Shown here piece by piece: positions 16,641 to 24,826 of a stretch of DNA of 46,559 bases. Position 1 is the first letter of the stretch. Each line of letters opens with the position of its first letter. A program made the translations under genes and the position numbers. The stretch is taken from assembly GCA_041164825.1 (NCBI GenBank), contig JBEAOO010000104.1:1-46559 (forward strand), in the 5' to 3' direction. Origin of the DNA: JBEAOO01 sp041164825 (GTDB lineage: Bacteria > Pseudomonadota > Gammaproteobacteria > Burkholderiales > Burkholderiaceae_C). The notes below the pieces were generated by a model that did not search any database, was not told the origin of the DNA, and saw nothing but the letters and a program-made list of their open reading frames with translations.

Positions 16641-17333
16641 GTGAGCACTCCAGCGATCCAAGGCATTTCGTCGATGGCCACCAAGCAGGTGCTGGCCGAG
16701 CTGACCGCCGCCTATGCGCAGCGCAGTGGCGTGGCGGTGAGCCTCCAATCGGTGGGCGGTGTGGACGCCGCCCAACGCGTGGCCGCGGGCGAAGCGTTTG
16801 ACCTGGTGGTGCTGGCCTCGGACGCCATCGCCAAACTGGCCGCCGCCGGGCACCTGGTGGCGGGCAGCGTGGTTGACCTGGTGCATTCGGGCACCTCGGT
16901 GGCCGTGCCCACCGGGGCGCCGCTGCCCGACATCAGCAGTGAAGCGGCGGTGAAGGCTGCCGTGCTGGCCGCGCCCAGCATCAGCTACTCCACCGGCCCG
17001 AGCGGCGTGGCGCTGGCCCAGCTGTTTGCGCGCTGGGGCATTGCCGAGCAGATTCAAAGCCGCATCGTCACCCCGCCGCCCGGCGTGCCCGTGGGCTCGC
17101 TGGTGGCCCGCGGTGAGGTGGCGCTGGGCTTTCAGCAGCTGAGCGAGTTGCTGAACGTGGCCGGCATCAGCATCGTGGGCCCGCTGCCGCCCGCCATCCA
17201 GATCACCACCACCTTCTCGGCCGGCATCGCCAGCACCAGCACCCAGCCAGATGCCGTGCGTGCGCTGCTCGCCTACATGGCCTCGGCCGACGCGGCCAAC
17301 GCCAAGCGCCGCCAGGGCATGGACCCGGTTTGA
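16641..17333 (+). CDS. ModA-like periplasmic-binding-fold protein without signal peptide
   Basis: A 230-residue protein with the type 2 periplasmic-binding fold seen in molybdate-binding ModA proteins (DAAQRVAAGEAFDLVVLASDAI, then SYSTGPSGVALAQLFARWG). Unlike a transport protein it has no signal peptide or lipobox: the conserved fold begins within the first ten residues after the GTG at 16641. It is therefore predicted to be cytoplasmic. It is the first gene of the protocatechuate 4,5-cleavage operon, 43 bases before ligJ. As I recall, Comamonas has pmdU at this position, a gene implicated in isomerising 4-oxalomesaconate. A role as that isomerase is an inference from position. Confidence 0.8.
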   Translation: MSTPAIQGISSMATKQVLAELTAAYAQRSGVAVSLQSVGGVDAAQRVAAGEAFDLVVLASDAIAKLAAAGHLVAGSVVDLVHSGTSVAVPTGAPLPDISSEAAVKAAVLAAPSISYSTGPSGVALAQLFARWGIAEQIQSRIVTPPPGVPVGSLVARGEVALGFQQLSELLNVAGISIVGPLPPAIQITTTFSAGIASTSTQPDAVRALLAYMASADAANAKRRQGMDPV

Positions 17334-17376
17334 ATCTTCTGCAACGAATTCCCGACTCTCTCCACAGGATCACCCC

Positions 17377-18423
17377 ATGAGCCAGAGCAAGCCCCTCATC
17401 ATTGACGTGCACGGTCACTACACCACGGCACCCGCCGCACTGGGTGCCTGGCGCGACCTGCAAATCGCCGCCCTCAAAGACCCCTCCGCCAAGCCCAGCC
17501 CGGCCAGCCTGAAGATCAGCGACGACCAGATCCGCGAAACCATCGAGCTCAACCAGTTGAAGCTGATGAAGGAGCGCGGCAGCGACCTGACCATCTTCAG
17601 CCCGCGCGCCAGCTTCATGGCCCACCACATCGGTGACTTTGAAACGTCGAGCACTTGGGCGGCGATCTGCAACGAGCTGTGCTTCCGCGTGGCCGAGCTG
17701 TTCCCCGATCACTTCATCCCGGCCGCCATGCTGCCGCAATCACCCGGTGTCGACCCGGCCACCTGCATCCCTGAACTGGTGAAATGCGTGGAGCAATACG
17801 GCAACGTCGGCATCAACCTGAACCCCGATCCCTCGGGCGGCCACTGGACCAGCCCGCCGCTGAGCGACAAGGCCTGGTACCCCATCTACGAGAAGATGGT
17901 CGAGTACGACATCCCGGCCATGATCCACGTCAGCACCAGCTGCAACGCCTGCTTCCACACCACCGGCTCGCACTACCTGAACGCCGACACGACCGCGTTC
18001 ATGCAATGCCTGACGAGCGATTTGTTCAAGGACTTCCCGACCCTGAAGTTCCTGATCCCCCACGGCGGCGGCGCGGTGCCTTACCACTGGGGCCGCTTCC
18101 GTGGTCTGGCGCAAGAGCTCAAAAAGCCGCTGCTGCAAGACCATCTGCTGAACAACATCTTCTTCGACACCTGCGTGTACCACCAGCCCGGCATCGATCT
18201 GCTGACCAAGGTGATCCCGGTGAAGAACATCTTGTTTGCGTCGGAAATGATCGGCGCAGTGCGCGGCATCGACCCCGAAACCGGCCACTACTACGACGAC
18301 ACCAAGCGCTATGTGGCCGCCACCGCCAACCTCAGCGACGACGAGCGCTACCAGGTGTTTGAAGGCAACGCGCGTCGCGTGTTCTCGCGCCTCGATACCG
18401 CGTTGAAGGCCAAGGGCCTCTGA
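17377..18423 (+). CDS. ligJ: 4-oxalomesaconate hydratase
   Basis: An amidohydrolase-fold enzyme of 348 residues that hydrates 4-oxalomesaconate to 4-carboxy-4-hydroxy-2-oxoadipate in the protocatechuate 4,5-cleavage pathway. It follows the Sphingobium LigJ sequence closely from memory: IIDVHGHYT at the N-terminus with the metal-binding HxH (H12, H14), then FSPRASFMAHHIGDF, LNPDPSGGHW, LIPHGGGAVPYHWGRFRGL, and KNILFASEMIGAVRGIDPETGHYYDDTKRY. The equivalent in Comamonas is pmdE. The ATG at 17377 is preceded by AGGAT. A REP-like inverted repeat lies in the gap to ligK. Confidence 0.95.
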   Translation: MSQSKPLIIDVHGHYTTAPAALGAWRDLQIAALKDPSAKPSPASLKISDDQIRETIELNQLKLMKERGSDLTIFSPRASFMAHHIGDFETSSTWAAICNELCFRVAELFPDHFIPAAMLPQSPGVDPATCIPELVKCVEQYGNVGINLNPDPSGGHWTSPPLSDKAWYPIYEKMVEYDIPAMIHVSTSCNACFHTTGSHYLNADTTAFMQCLTSDLFKDFPTLKFLIPHGGGAVPYHWGRFRGLAQELKKPLLQDHLLNNIFFDTCVYHQPGIDLLTKVIPVKNILFASEMIGAVRGIDPETGHYYDDTKRYVAATANLSDDERYQVFEGNARRVFSRLDTALKAKGL

Positions 18424-18441
18424 GCGCCCACCACTGAACCA

Positions 18442-18526
18442 CCCCTTCCCCCGCTGGGGAAGGTTGGGATGGGGGCTCGCGCACCACGGCAGCCCCCCAC
18501 CCCTGCCCTCCCCCAGCGGGGGAGGG
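18442..18526. repeat. Inverted pair of REP-like elements
   Basis: Two GC-rich units of about 35 bases face each other. One is at 18442-18476 (core CCCCTTCCCCCGCTGGGGAA, then GGTTGGGATGGGGGCT). The other, at 18491-18526, is nearly its reverse complement (AGCCCCCCACCCCTGCCCTC, then CCCCAGCGGGGGAGGG). Each can fold into a short hairpin. This is the form of a bacterial REP/BIME, here inside an operon between ligJ and ligK. A third related unit lies within hsdR at 27421-27456. Confidence 0.8.
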
Positions 18527-18554
18527 TGCCCACCGAACACAGGAAATCATCACC

Positions 18555-19238
18555 ATGTACGAACTCGGCGTCGTTTACCGCAACATCACCCGCGCAGACC
18601 GCGCAGCCGCAGACGGCTTGGCCGCCCTCGGCTCAGCCACCGTGCACGAGGCCATGGGCCGTGTCGGCCTGCTCAAGCCCTACATGCGCCCCATCCAGAC
18701 CGGCGTGCAGGTCAGCGGCACGGCCGTGACCGTGCTGCTGCAGCCGGGCGACAACTGGATGATGCATGTGGCGGCCGAGCAGATTCAGCCCGGCGACATC
18801 GTCGTGGCCGCCATCACCGCAGAGTGCACCGATGGTTACTTTGGCGACCTGCTGGCCACCTCGTTCCAGGCCCGCGGCGCGCGTGCGCTGATCATCGACG
18901 GCGGTGTGCGCGATGTGAAGACGCTGAAGGAGATGAACTTCCCCGTCTGGTCCAAGGCCATCAGCAGCAAGGGCACCATCAAGGCCACGCTGGGCTCGGT
19001 CAACATCCCCGTGGTCTGCGCCGGCATGCTGGTGACGCCGGGCGACGTGATCGTGGCCGACGACGACGGCGTGGTGTGTGTGCCCGCCGCGCGTGCCGCT
19101 GCCACGCTGGCTGCGGCCATCAAGCGCGAGAGCTTCGAAGGCGAAAAACGCGACAAGCTCGCCTCGGGCATCTTGGGGCTGGACATGTACAAGATGCGCG
19201 AGCCACTGGCTGCGGCCGGCCTCAAGTACATCGACTGA
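18555..19238 (+). CDS. ligK: 4-carboxy-4-hydroxy-2-oxoadipate aldolase
   Basis: A 227-residue RraA-fold class II aldolase that cleaves 4-carboxy-4-hydroxy-2-oxoadipate to pyruvate and oxaloacetate, the final step of the pathway. Expected segments are present: ATVHEAMGRVGLL near the N-terminus, the GDLLATSFQARGARALIIDGGVRD block with the conserved R and D that bind metal and substrate, and the C-terminal SGILGLDMYKMREPL tail typical of LigK/GalC. The ATG at 18555 follows an AGGAAA site. The equivalent in Comamonas is pmdF. Confidence 0.95.
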   Translation: MYELGVVYRNITRADRAAADGLAALGSATVHEAMGRVGLLKPYMRPIQTGVQVSGTAVTVLLQPGDNWMMHVAAEQIQPGDIVVAAITAECTDGYFGDLLATSFQARGARALIIDGGVRDVKTLKEMNFPVWSKAISSKGTIKATLGSVNIPVVCAGMLVTPGDVIVADDDGVVCVPAARAAATLAAAIKRESFEGEKRDKLASGILGLDMYKMREPLAAAGLKYID

Positions 19239-19371
19239 ATGGCATTCACTGACCTGAGCGACTGCGCAGGCGCCGCACCCCTCCGACGCAAGCTCATCCG
19301 CTGAGCCACCCACGCCAAGGGCCACAGAGCCCTGGCACTTTCAACCGCCACACCCGATTGGAGACAAGCCC

Positions 19372-20358
19372 ATGACCCCGTTGTTGAAGAAAGCCCTGGC
19401 CACCGCCGGCCTCGCGGCACTCAGCCTGCTGGCCGGCACCGCCGCGCACGCGCAAGAGTTCCCGACCAAGACCGTGCGCATCCTCACGCCCTTCCCCGCC
19501 GGTGCCGGCCCGGAAGCCGTGCTGCGCCTGCTGGCCGAAAAGCTGCAAAAGAAGTGGGGCAAGCCGGTGATCGTTGAGAACAAGCCCGGCGCCAATGGCT
19601 TCATCGCCATCGACGCCTGGAAGCACGGCGCCACCGACGGCCACGACCTGATCCAGCTCGACAACGTGCACCTGGTGGCCTACCCGCACCTGTTCAAGAA
19701 GCTGCCCTACGACCCGGTCAAGGACTTCGACCCGATCGCGCCGCTGTTCCGCACCTACTTCTTCGTCGGCGTGCCCGCCAACAGCAAGTACAAAACCGTG
19801 GGCGACATCATTGCCGACGCCAAGGCCAACCCTGGCAAGCTGAACTACGGCTCCTGGAGCGTGGGCAACCCGGTGCACCTGGGCTCGGCCCTGCTCGAAT
19901 CCATGACCGGCACGCAGATGGAACACATCATCTACAAAGAGGTGTCCATGCTCTACACCGGCGTGGCCACGGGTGAACTGAACTGGGCGCTGGGCTCCAT
20001 GGCCTCGGCCGGCCCGATGCAACGCGCGGGCAAGATCCGCTTCATCGGCGTCACCGCGCCCAAGCGCCACCCGGCCTTCCCCGATGTGCCAACGGTGAGC
20101 GAATCCGGCGGCCCCGCGGGCTATGAAGTGACCGGCTGGACCACGATTGCCGCGCCCAAGGGCCTGCCCAAGGCCGTGGCCGACAAGATCCAGAAGGACA
20201 TCAACGATGCCCTGGCCGAGCCGGACATCAAAGACCGCTACGCCGCCTTCGGCTACGAAACCTTCCCCACCACGCGCGACCAGTTCAACGCCTACATCGC
20301 GTCCGAATCGGTGAAGTGGGCCGACGTGGTCAAGCGCGCCAAGGCCTCGCTGGATTGA
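19372..20358 (+). CDS. Bug/TctC-family periplasmic solute-binding protein
   Basis: A 328-residue substrate-binding protein of the tripartite tricarboxylate transporter type. A cleavable signal peptide ends near AAHAQEFPTKTVRIL. The Bug signature region VRILTPFPAGAGPEAVLRLL and the ENKPGANGFIAIDA loop are clear. Its place between ligK and ligI suggests it captures an aromatic acid or pathway intermediate. No TctA or TctB membrane components are in this window, so it would have to share a permease encoded elsewhere. The ATG at 19372 is preceded by a weak GGAG. Confidence 0.92.
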   Translation: MTPLLKKALATAGLAALSLLAGTAAHAQEFPTKTVRILTPFPAGAGPEAVLRLLAEKLQKKWGKPVIVENKPGANGFIAIDAWKHGATDGHDLIQLDNVHLVAYPHLFKKLPYDPVKDFDPIAPLFRTYFFVGVPANSKYKTVGDIIADAKANPGKLNYGSWSVGNPVHLGSALLESMTGTQMEHIIYKEVSMLYTGVATGELNWALGSMASAGPMQRAGKIRFIGVTAPKRHPAFPDVPTVSESGGPAGYEVTGWTTIAAPKGLPKAVADKIQKDINDALAEPDIKDRYAAFGYETFPTTRDQFNAYIASESVKWADVVKRAKASLD

Positions 20359-20429
20359 TTTTTCTCGGGGCGACGCTGCAATGCGCCGCCCCGCCCTCAC
20401 CTTTTGACTCCGCACCAAGGACAGACCCC

Positions 20430-21362
20430 ATGAGCAAACCCACCACCGGTGACTTCACCAAAACCGCTGGCTGGATGGACTGGTACACCGGCCCCGCCAC
20501 GCCCACGTTCAAGCTGCCCGCGGGCGCGGTGGACGCGCACTGCCATGTGTTTGGCCCCGGTGCCGAGTTCCCCTACGCGCCCGAGCGCAAGTACACGCCC
20601 TGCGACGCCAGCAAGGCCGAGTTGTATGCGCTGCGCGACCACCTGGGTTTTGCGCGCAATGTGGTGGTGCAAGCCACCTGCCACGGCGCCGACAACCGCG
20701 CCATGGTCGATGCGCTGACCCACAGCGGCGGCAAGGCGCGCGGCGTGGCCACCATCAAACGCAGCATCAGCGACGCACAGATCCAGGCCATGCACGACGC
20801 CGGGGTGCGCGGCGTGCGCTTCAATTTCGTCAAGCGCCTGGTCGACTTCACGCCCAAAGATGAATTGCTGGAAATCGCAGGCCGCATCAACCAATGGGGC
20901 TGGCACGTGGTGATCTACTTCGAAGCTGTGGACCTGCCCGAGCTGTGGGACTTCTTCACCGCGCTGCCCACCACCGTGGTGGTCGACCACATGGGCCGCC
21001 CCGATGTGAGCCAAGCGGTGGATGGCCCGGAGTTTGAGTTGTTCTTGAAGTTCATGCGCCAGCACCCCAATGTGTGGAGCAAGGTGACCTGCCCCGAGCG
21101 CCTGAGCGTGACCGGCCCGAAGGCCTTGGGTGGTGAGCAGAATGCCTACACCGACGTGATTCCGTTTGCGCGCCGCGTGGTGGAAGAGTTCCCCGACCGC
21201 GTGATCTGGGGCACCGACTGGCCGCACCCCAACCTGAAAGACCACATGCCCGACGACGGCCTGTTGGTCGACTTCATCCCGCACATCGCGCCCACGGCCG
21301 AGCAGCAGCACAAACTGCTGGTCGCCAACCCGATGCGCCTGTACTGGCCCGAGGAGATCTGA
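20430..21362 (+). CDS. ligI: 2-pyrone-4,6-dicarboxylate lactonase
   Basis: A 310-residue amidohydrolase-superfamily TIM barrel that opens 2-pyrone-4,6-dicarboxylate to 4-oxalomesaconate. The N-terminal DAHCHVFGP carries the HxH motif, and the C-terminal VIWGTDWPHPN supplies the catalytic aspartate. VVDHMGRPDVSQ is the typical mid-protein block. The frame extends upstream, but the ATG at 20430 starts the conserved N-terminus; the upstream part would overlap the Bug gene. It is three bases ahead of ligA. The equivalent in Comamonas is pmdD. Confidence 0.95.
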   Translation: MSKPTTGDFTKTAGWMDWYTGPATPTFKLPAGAVDAHCHVFGPGAEFPYAPERKYTPCDASKAELYALRDHLGFARNVVVQATCHGADNRAMVDALTHSGGKARGVATIKRSISDAQIQAMHDAGVRGVRFNFVKRLVDFTPKDELLEIAGRINQWGWHVVIYFEAVDLPELWDFFTALPTTVVVDHMGRPDVSQAVDGPEFELFLKFMRQHPNVWSKVTCPERLSVTGPKALGGEQNAYTDVIPFARRVVEEFPDRVIWGTDWPHPNLKDHMPDDGLLVDFIPHIAPTAEQQHKLLVANPMRLYWPEEI

Positions 21363-21365
21363 TCC

Positions 21366-21803
21366 ATGGCACTCGACAAACCCTACCAAGACGTGCCCGG
21401 CACGACCATCTTTGACGCCGAGCAAAGCCGCAAGGGCTACCACCTCAATCAGTTCTGCATGAGCCTGATGAAGGCCGAGAACCGCGAGCGCTTCAAGGCC
21501 AATGAGCGCGCCTACCTCGACGAGTGGGCGATGACCGAAGAGCAGAAACAAGGCGTGCTCACGCGCGACCTGAACCGCTGCATCGCCGCCGGCGGCAACA
21601 TCTACTTCCTGGCCAAGATCGGCGCCACCGATGGCAAGAGCTTCCAGTACATGGCCGCCAGCATGACGGGCATGACGCAAGACGAGTACATGGCCATGAT
21701 GCTGGGCGGCGGCCGCTCGGCCAACGGCAACCGCGTGCTCGGCGAAGACGGCGATGCCCAGCCGCAAAACCAGCCCCAGGGCAAAGCCCACAAGAAAGAC
21801 TGA
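21366..21803 (+). CDS. ligA: Protocatechuate 4,5-dioxygenase, alpha subunit
   Basis: The small subunit (145 residues) of the extradiol dioxygenase that opens the ring of protocatechuate to 4-carboxy-2-hydroxymuconate semialdehyde. It forms a lid over the LigB active site rather than carrying iron. The helical LigA pattern is clear: PGTTIFDAEQSRKGYHLNQF, LTRDLNRCIAAGGNIYFLAKIGA and SFQYMAASMTGMT. The C-terminal tail is polar and lysine-rich. The next gene starts one base after its stop, as expected for subunits made together. Confidence 0.96.
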   Translation: MALDKPYQDVPGTTIFDAEQSRKGYHLNQFCMSLMKAENRERFKANERAYLDEWAMTEEQKQGVLTRDLNRCIAAGGNIYFLAKIGATDGKSFQYMAASMTGMTQDEYMAMMLGGGRSANGNRVLGEDGDAQPQNQPQGKAHKKD

Positions 21804-21804
21804 C

Positions 21805-22674
21805 ATGGCCCGCATCAGCGCATCTGTTTTCACCTCGCACGTGCCGGCCATCGGCGCCGCACTCGACCTGGGCAAGACCACCGAGCCCTACTGGCAGCCG
21901 CTGTTCAAGGGCTATGAGCCCAGCAAGCAGTGGATGAAAGAGAACACGCCCGACGTGATCTTTCTGGTCTACAACGACCACGCCACGGCCTTCAGCCTCG
22001 ACATGATTCCGACCTTCGCCATCGGTTGCGCGGCCGAGTTCACGCCCGCCGACGAAGGCTGGGGCCCGCGCCCCGTGCCCAAGGTCATCGGCCACCCGGA
22101 CCTCGCCGCGCACATCGCGCAGAGCGTGATCCAGGACGACTTCGATCTCACCATCGTCAACAAGATGGACGTGGATCATGGCCTGACCGTGCCGCTCTCG
22201 TTGATGTGCGGGCAGCCTGATGGTCCCAATCCGGCGTGGCCCTGCCCGGTGATTCCGTTTGCCGTCAACGTGGTGCAGTACCCGGTGCCCAATGGCCGCC
22301 GCTGCTACAACCTGGGCAAGGCCATCGCCAAGGCCGTGGCCAGCTACGACCGCCCGCTCAATGTGCAGATCTGGGGCACCGGCGGCATGAGCCACCAACT
22401 GCAAGGCGCACGCGCCGGCCTGATCAACCGCGAGTGGGACAACGCCTGGCTCGACAAACTCATCAACGACCCCGACGCCGCCGCCGCCACGCCGCACATC
22501 GACTACGTGCGTGAAGCCGGCAGCGAAGGCATTGAGCTGGTGATGTGGCTGATTGCGCGCGGCGCGATGGCCGATGTGAACGGGGGCGCCAAGCCCACGC
22601 TGCGCCACCGCTTCTATCACGTGCCCGCCAGCAACACGGCGGTCGGCCACGTCATCCTTGAGAACAACACCTGA
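21805..22674 (+). CDS. ligB: Protocatechuate 4,5-dioxygenase, beta subunit
   Basis: The catalytic subunit (289 residues) of the ring-cleavage dioxygenase, a class III extradiol enzyme with non-haem Fe(II). The iron ligands are where expected: H12 in FTSHVPAIG, H59 in VYNDHATAF and a glutamate in the C-terminal region near SEGIELVMW. The catalytic-base region GTGGMSHQLQG is also present. The start is the ATG at 21805, one base after the ligA stop; the longer frame overlaps ligA and is not used. Confidence 0.97.
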   Translation: MARISASVFTSHVPAIGAALDLGKTTEPYWQPLFKGYEPSKQWMKENTPDVIFLVYNDHATAFSLDMIPTFAIGCAAEFTPADEGWGPRPVPKVIGHPDLAAHIAQSVIQDDFDLTIVNKMDVDHGLTVPLSLMCGQPDGPNPAWPCPVIPFAVNVVQYPVPNGRRCYNLGKAIAKAVASYDRPLNVQIWGTGGMSHQLQGARAGLINREWDNAWLDKLINDPDAAAATPHIDYVREAGSEGIELVMWLIARGAMADVNGGAKPTLRHRFYHVPASNTAVGHVILENNT

Positions 22675-22698
22675 ACGAACACCGCTGAGGAACACCCC

Positions 22699-23667
22699 AT
22701 GAGCACACCCCATACCGGCCCCATCCGCGTCGCCCTGGCTGGCGCCGGCGCCTTCGGCATCAAGCACCTCGACGGCATCAAGAACATCAACGGCGTGGAA
22801 GTCGTGTCGCTGATCAGCCGCGACCTCGAGAAGACCCGCGAGATCGCCCAGCAATACGGCATTGGCCACGTCACCACCGACCTGGCCGACAGCCTGGCGC
22901 TGCCCGAGGTCGACGCCGTCATCCTCTGCACGCCCACGCAAATGCACGCCTCGCAAACGCTGGCCTGCCTGCAAGCCGGCAAGCACGTGCAGGTCGAGAT
23001 CCCGCTGTGCGACGTGCTGGCCGAAGGTGAAGAAGTGGCCCGTGTCGCGGCCGACAGCGGCCTGGTCGCCATGTGCGGCCACACCCGCCGCTTCAACCCC
23101 AGCCACCAGTACGTGCACAAAGAGATCTCGGCCGGAAAATTCAACATCCAGCAAATGGATGTGCAAACCTACTTCTTCCGCCGCACCAACATGAACGCGC
23201 TCGGCCAAGCGCGTTCGTGGACCGACCACCTGCTGTGGCACCACGCCGCGCACACGGTCGATCTGTTTGCCTACCAATGCGGGAGCCCGATCGTCAAAGC
23301 CAACGCCGTGCAAGGCCCGATCCACCCCGTGCTGGGCATCGCCATGGACATGAGCATCCAGCTCCAGGCCGCCAACGGCGCGATCTGCACGCTGAGTCTT
23401 TCGTTCAACAACGATGGCCCGTTGGGCACCTTCTTCCGCTACATCGGCGACACGGCCACCTACCTGGCCCGCTACGACGACCTCTACACCGGCAAGGACG
23501 AGAAGATCGATGTGAGCAAAGTAGACGTGTCGATGAACGGCATCGAGCTGCAAGACCGCGAGTTCTTCGCCGCCATCCGCGAAGGCCGCCAGCCCAACAG
23601 CAGCGTCGCCAGCGTGCTGGCCTGCTACCAGGTGCTGCACCAGTTGGAGCAGCAGCTGAACGGCTGA
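22699..23667 (+). CDS. ligC: 4-carboxy-2-hydroxymuconate-6-semialdehyde dehydrogenase
   Basis: A 322-residue NAD(P)-dependent dehydrogenase of the Gfo/Idh/MocA family. It oxidises the cyclic hemiacetal form of the LigAB product to 2-pyrone-4,6-dicarboxylate. The Rossmann motif is RVALAGAGAFGIKHLDGI. ILCTPTQMHASQTLACLQAGKHVQVEIPL is the family's conserved second block, although the usual E-K-P is E-I-P here, as in LigC. It is the last gene of the lig operon, 24 bases after ligB. Confidence 0.95.
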   Translation: MSTPHTGPIRVALAGAGAFGIKHLDGIKNINGVEVVSLISRDLEKTREIAQQYGIGHVTTDLADSLALPEVDAVILCTPTQMHASQTLACLQAGKHVQVEIPLCDVLAEGEEVARVAADSGLVAMCGHTRRFNPSHQYVHKEISAGKFNIQQMDVQTYFFRRTNMNALGQARSWTDHLLWHHAAHTVDLFAYQCGSPIVKANAVQGPIHPVLGIAMDMSIQLQAANGAICTLSLSFNNDGPLGTFFRYIGDTATYLARYDDLYTGKDEKIDVSKVDVSMNGIELQDREFFAAIREGRQPNSSVASVLACYQVLHQLEQQLNG

Positions 23668-23702
23668 TCGTCCGTCGGCGTTCACGCCCACAGCCCCTTT
23701 GG

Positions 23703-23728
23703 CGGCCCCACCCTCACGGCTGGGGCCG
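23703..23728 (+). terminator. Possible terminator after ligC
   Basis: An 8-bp stem CGGCCCCA/TGGGGCCG with a ten-base loop, followed by a mixed rather than pure T run. It lies 36 bases past the ligC stop, so it may end or attenuate the operon before the aldo/keto reductase gene. Confidence 0.45.
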
Positions 23729-23756
23729 TTGTCATTCTTCATCGCACCCTCACGCC

Positions 23757-24758
23757 ATGCACACACGTCAACTCGGCCCCTTCACCGTCAGCGCCATCGG
23801 CCTCGGCTGCATGAACATCTGCCACGCCTATGGCGCACCGGTCACGCACGCGCAGGCCGAGGCCGTGCTGCTGGGCGCACTCGACGCGGGGGTGACGCAC
23901 TTCGACACCGCCGCGCTCTACGGCTTTGGCGCCAGCGAAAAGCTGGTGGGCGAGATCTTGGCGCCGCACCGCCACCGCTTCACACTGGCCAGCAAGTGCG
24001 GCATGCAGGGCGTGGACGTCGCCGGTGACGGCAAGCTGGTGCGCGTGATCGACGGCCGGCCCGAGACGATCCGCGCCACCTGTGAGGCGGCGCTGAAACG
24101 CCTGCGCACCGATGTGATCGACCTCTACTACCTGCACCGCTGGGACAAGCAGGTGCCGATCGAGGACAGCGTGGGCGCGCTGAGCGACCTGGTGCGCGCG
24201 GGCAAGATCCAAACCATCGGCCTGAGTGAGGTCTCGGCCGCCACACTGCGCCGCGCGCACGCGGTGCACCCCATCACCGCGCTGCAAACCGAGTATTCGC
24301 TGTGGACGCGCAACCCCGAGATCGCCGTGCTCGATGCCTGCCGCGAACTCGGCGTGGCCTTCGTGGCCTTCAGCCCCGTCGGGCGCGGTTTCTTGTGCGG
24401 CGAGATGGACGTGAACGCTTTCGACCCCAAAGACATCCGCCGCGCCATGCCGCGTTTCTCCCCTGCCAACTACAGCCACAACCGCGAGCTGCTCAGCCCC
24501 TACCAAGCCTTGGCGCAAGAAGCCGGCTGCAGCCCCGCCCAGCTCGCCATCGCCTGGCTGCTGCAGCAAGGCGAGCACATCCTGCCGATCCCCGGCACCA
24601 CCAGCTTGCCTCACCTGATCGACGACCTCGGCGCCGCCAACGTGACGCTCAGCGACAGCGTGCTGGCGCGTCTGGACGCGCTGTTTGCACCGGGTGCGGC
24701 GAAAGGCGACCGCTACAACGCGCAGGGCAATAGCGAGGTGGAGACCGAGGTGTTTTGA
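23757..24758 (+). CDS. Aldo/keto reductase
   Basis: A 333-residue NADPH-dependent oxidoreductase with the (beta/alpha)8 fold. The family's catalytic residues are visible: D and Y in FDTAALYGFGASEKLVG, K in ASKCG and H in YYLHRWD. The cofactor pocket shows PGTTSLPHL near the C-terminus. The natural substrate is unknown. It follows ligC in the same direction after a weak terminator-like hairpin, so a link to aromatic catabolism is possible but unproven. It is the last gene before the restriction island. Confidence 0.9.
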   Translation: MHTRQLGPFTVSAIGLGCMNICHAYGAPVTHAQAEAVLLGALDAGVTHFDTAALYGFGASEKLVGEILAPHRHRFTLASKCGMQGVDVAGDGKLVRVIDGRPETIRATCEAALKRLRTDVIDLYYLHRWDKQVPIEDSVGALSDLVRAGKIQTIGLSEVSAATLRRAHAVHPITALQTEYSLWTRNPEIAVLDACRELGVAFVAFSPVGRGFLCGEMDVNAFDPKDIRRAMPRFSPANYSHNRELLSPYQALAQEAGCSPAQLAIAWLLQQGEHILPIPGTTSLPHLIDDLGAANVTLSDSVLARLDALFAPGAAKGDRYNAQGNSEVETEVF

Positions 24759-24826
24759 AGCTGGCGCTGCGCTCGCTGGGCGCCTTCTAGAATGGCCTGA
24801 GAGGAAACAACGATAAGCACAGCGCC

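Noticed and set aside
21559..23766. 735-codon minus-strand ORF antisense to ligA, ligB and ligC
   Set aside because: Same reason: antisense to three clear genes, with valine/histidine/glycine-rich sequence and no recognisable domain.
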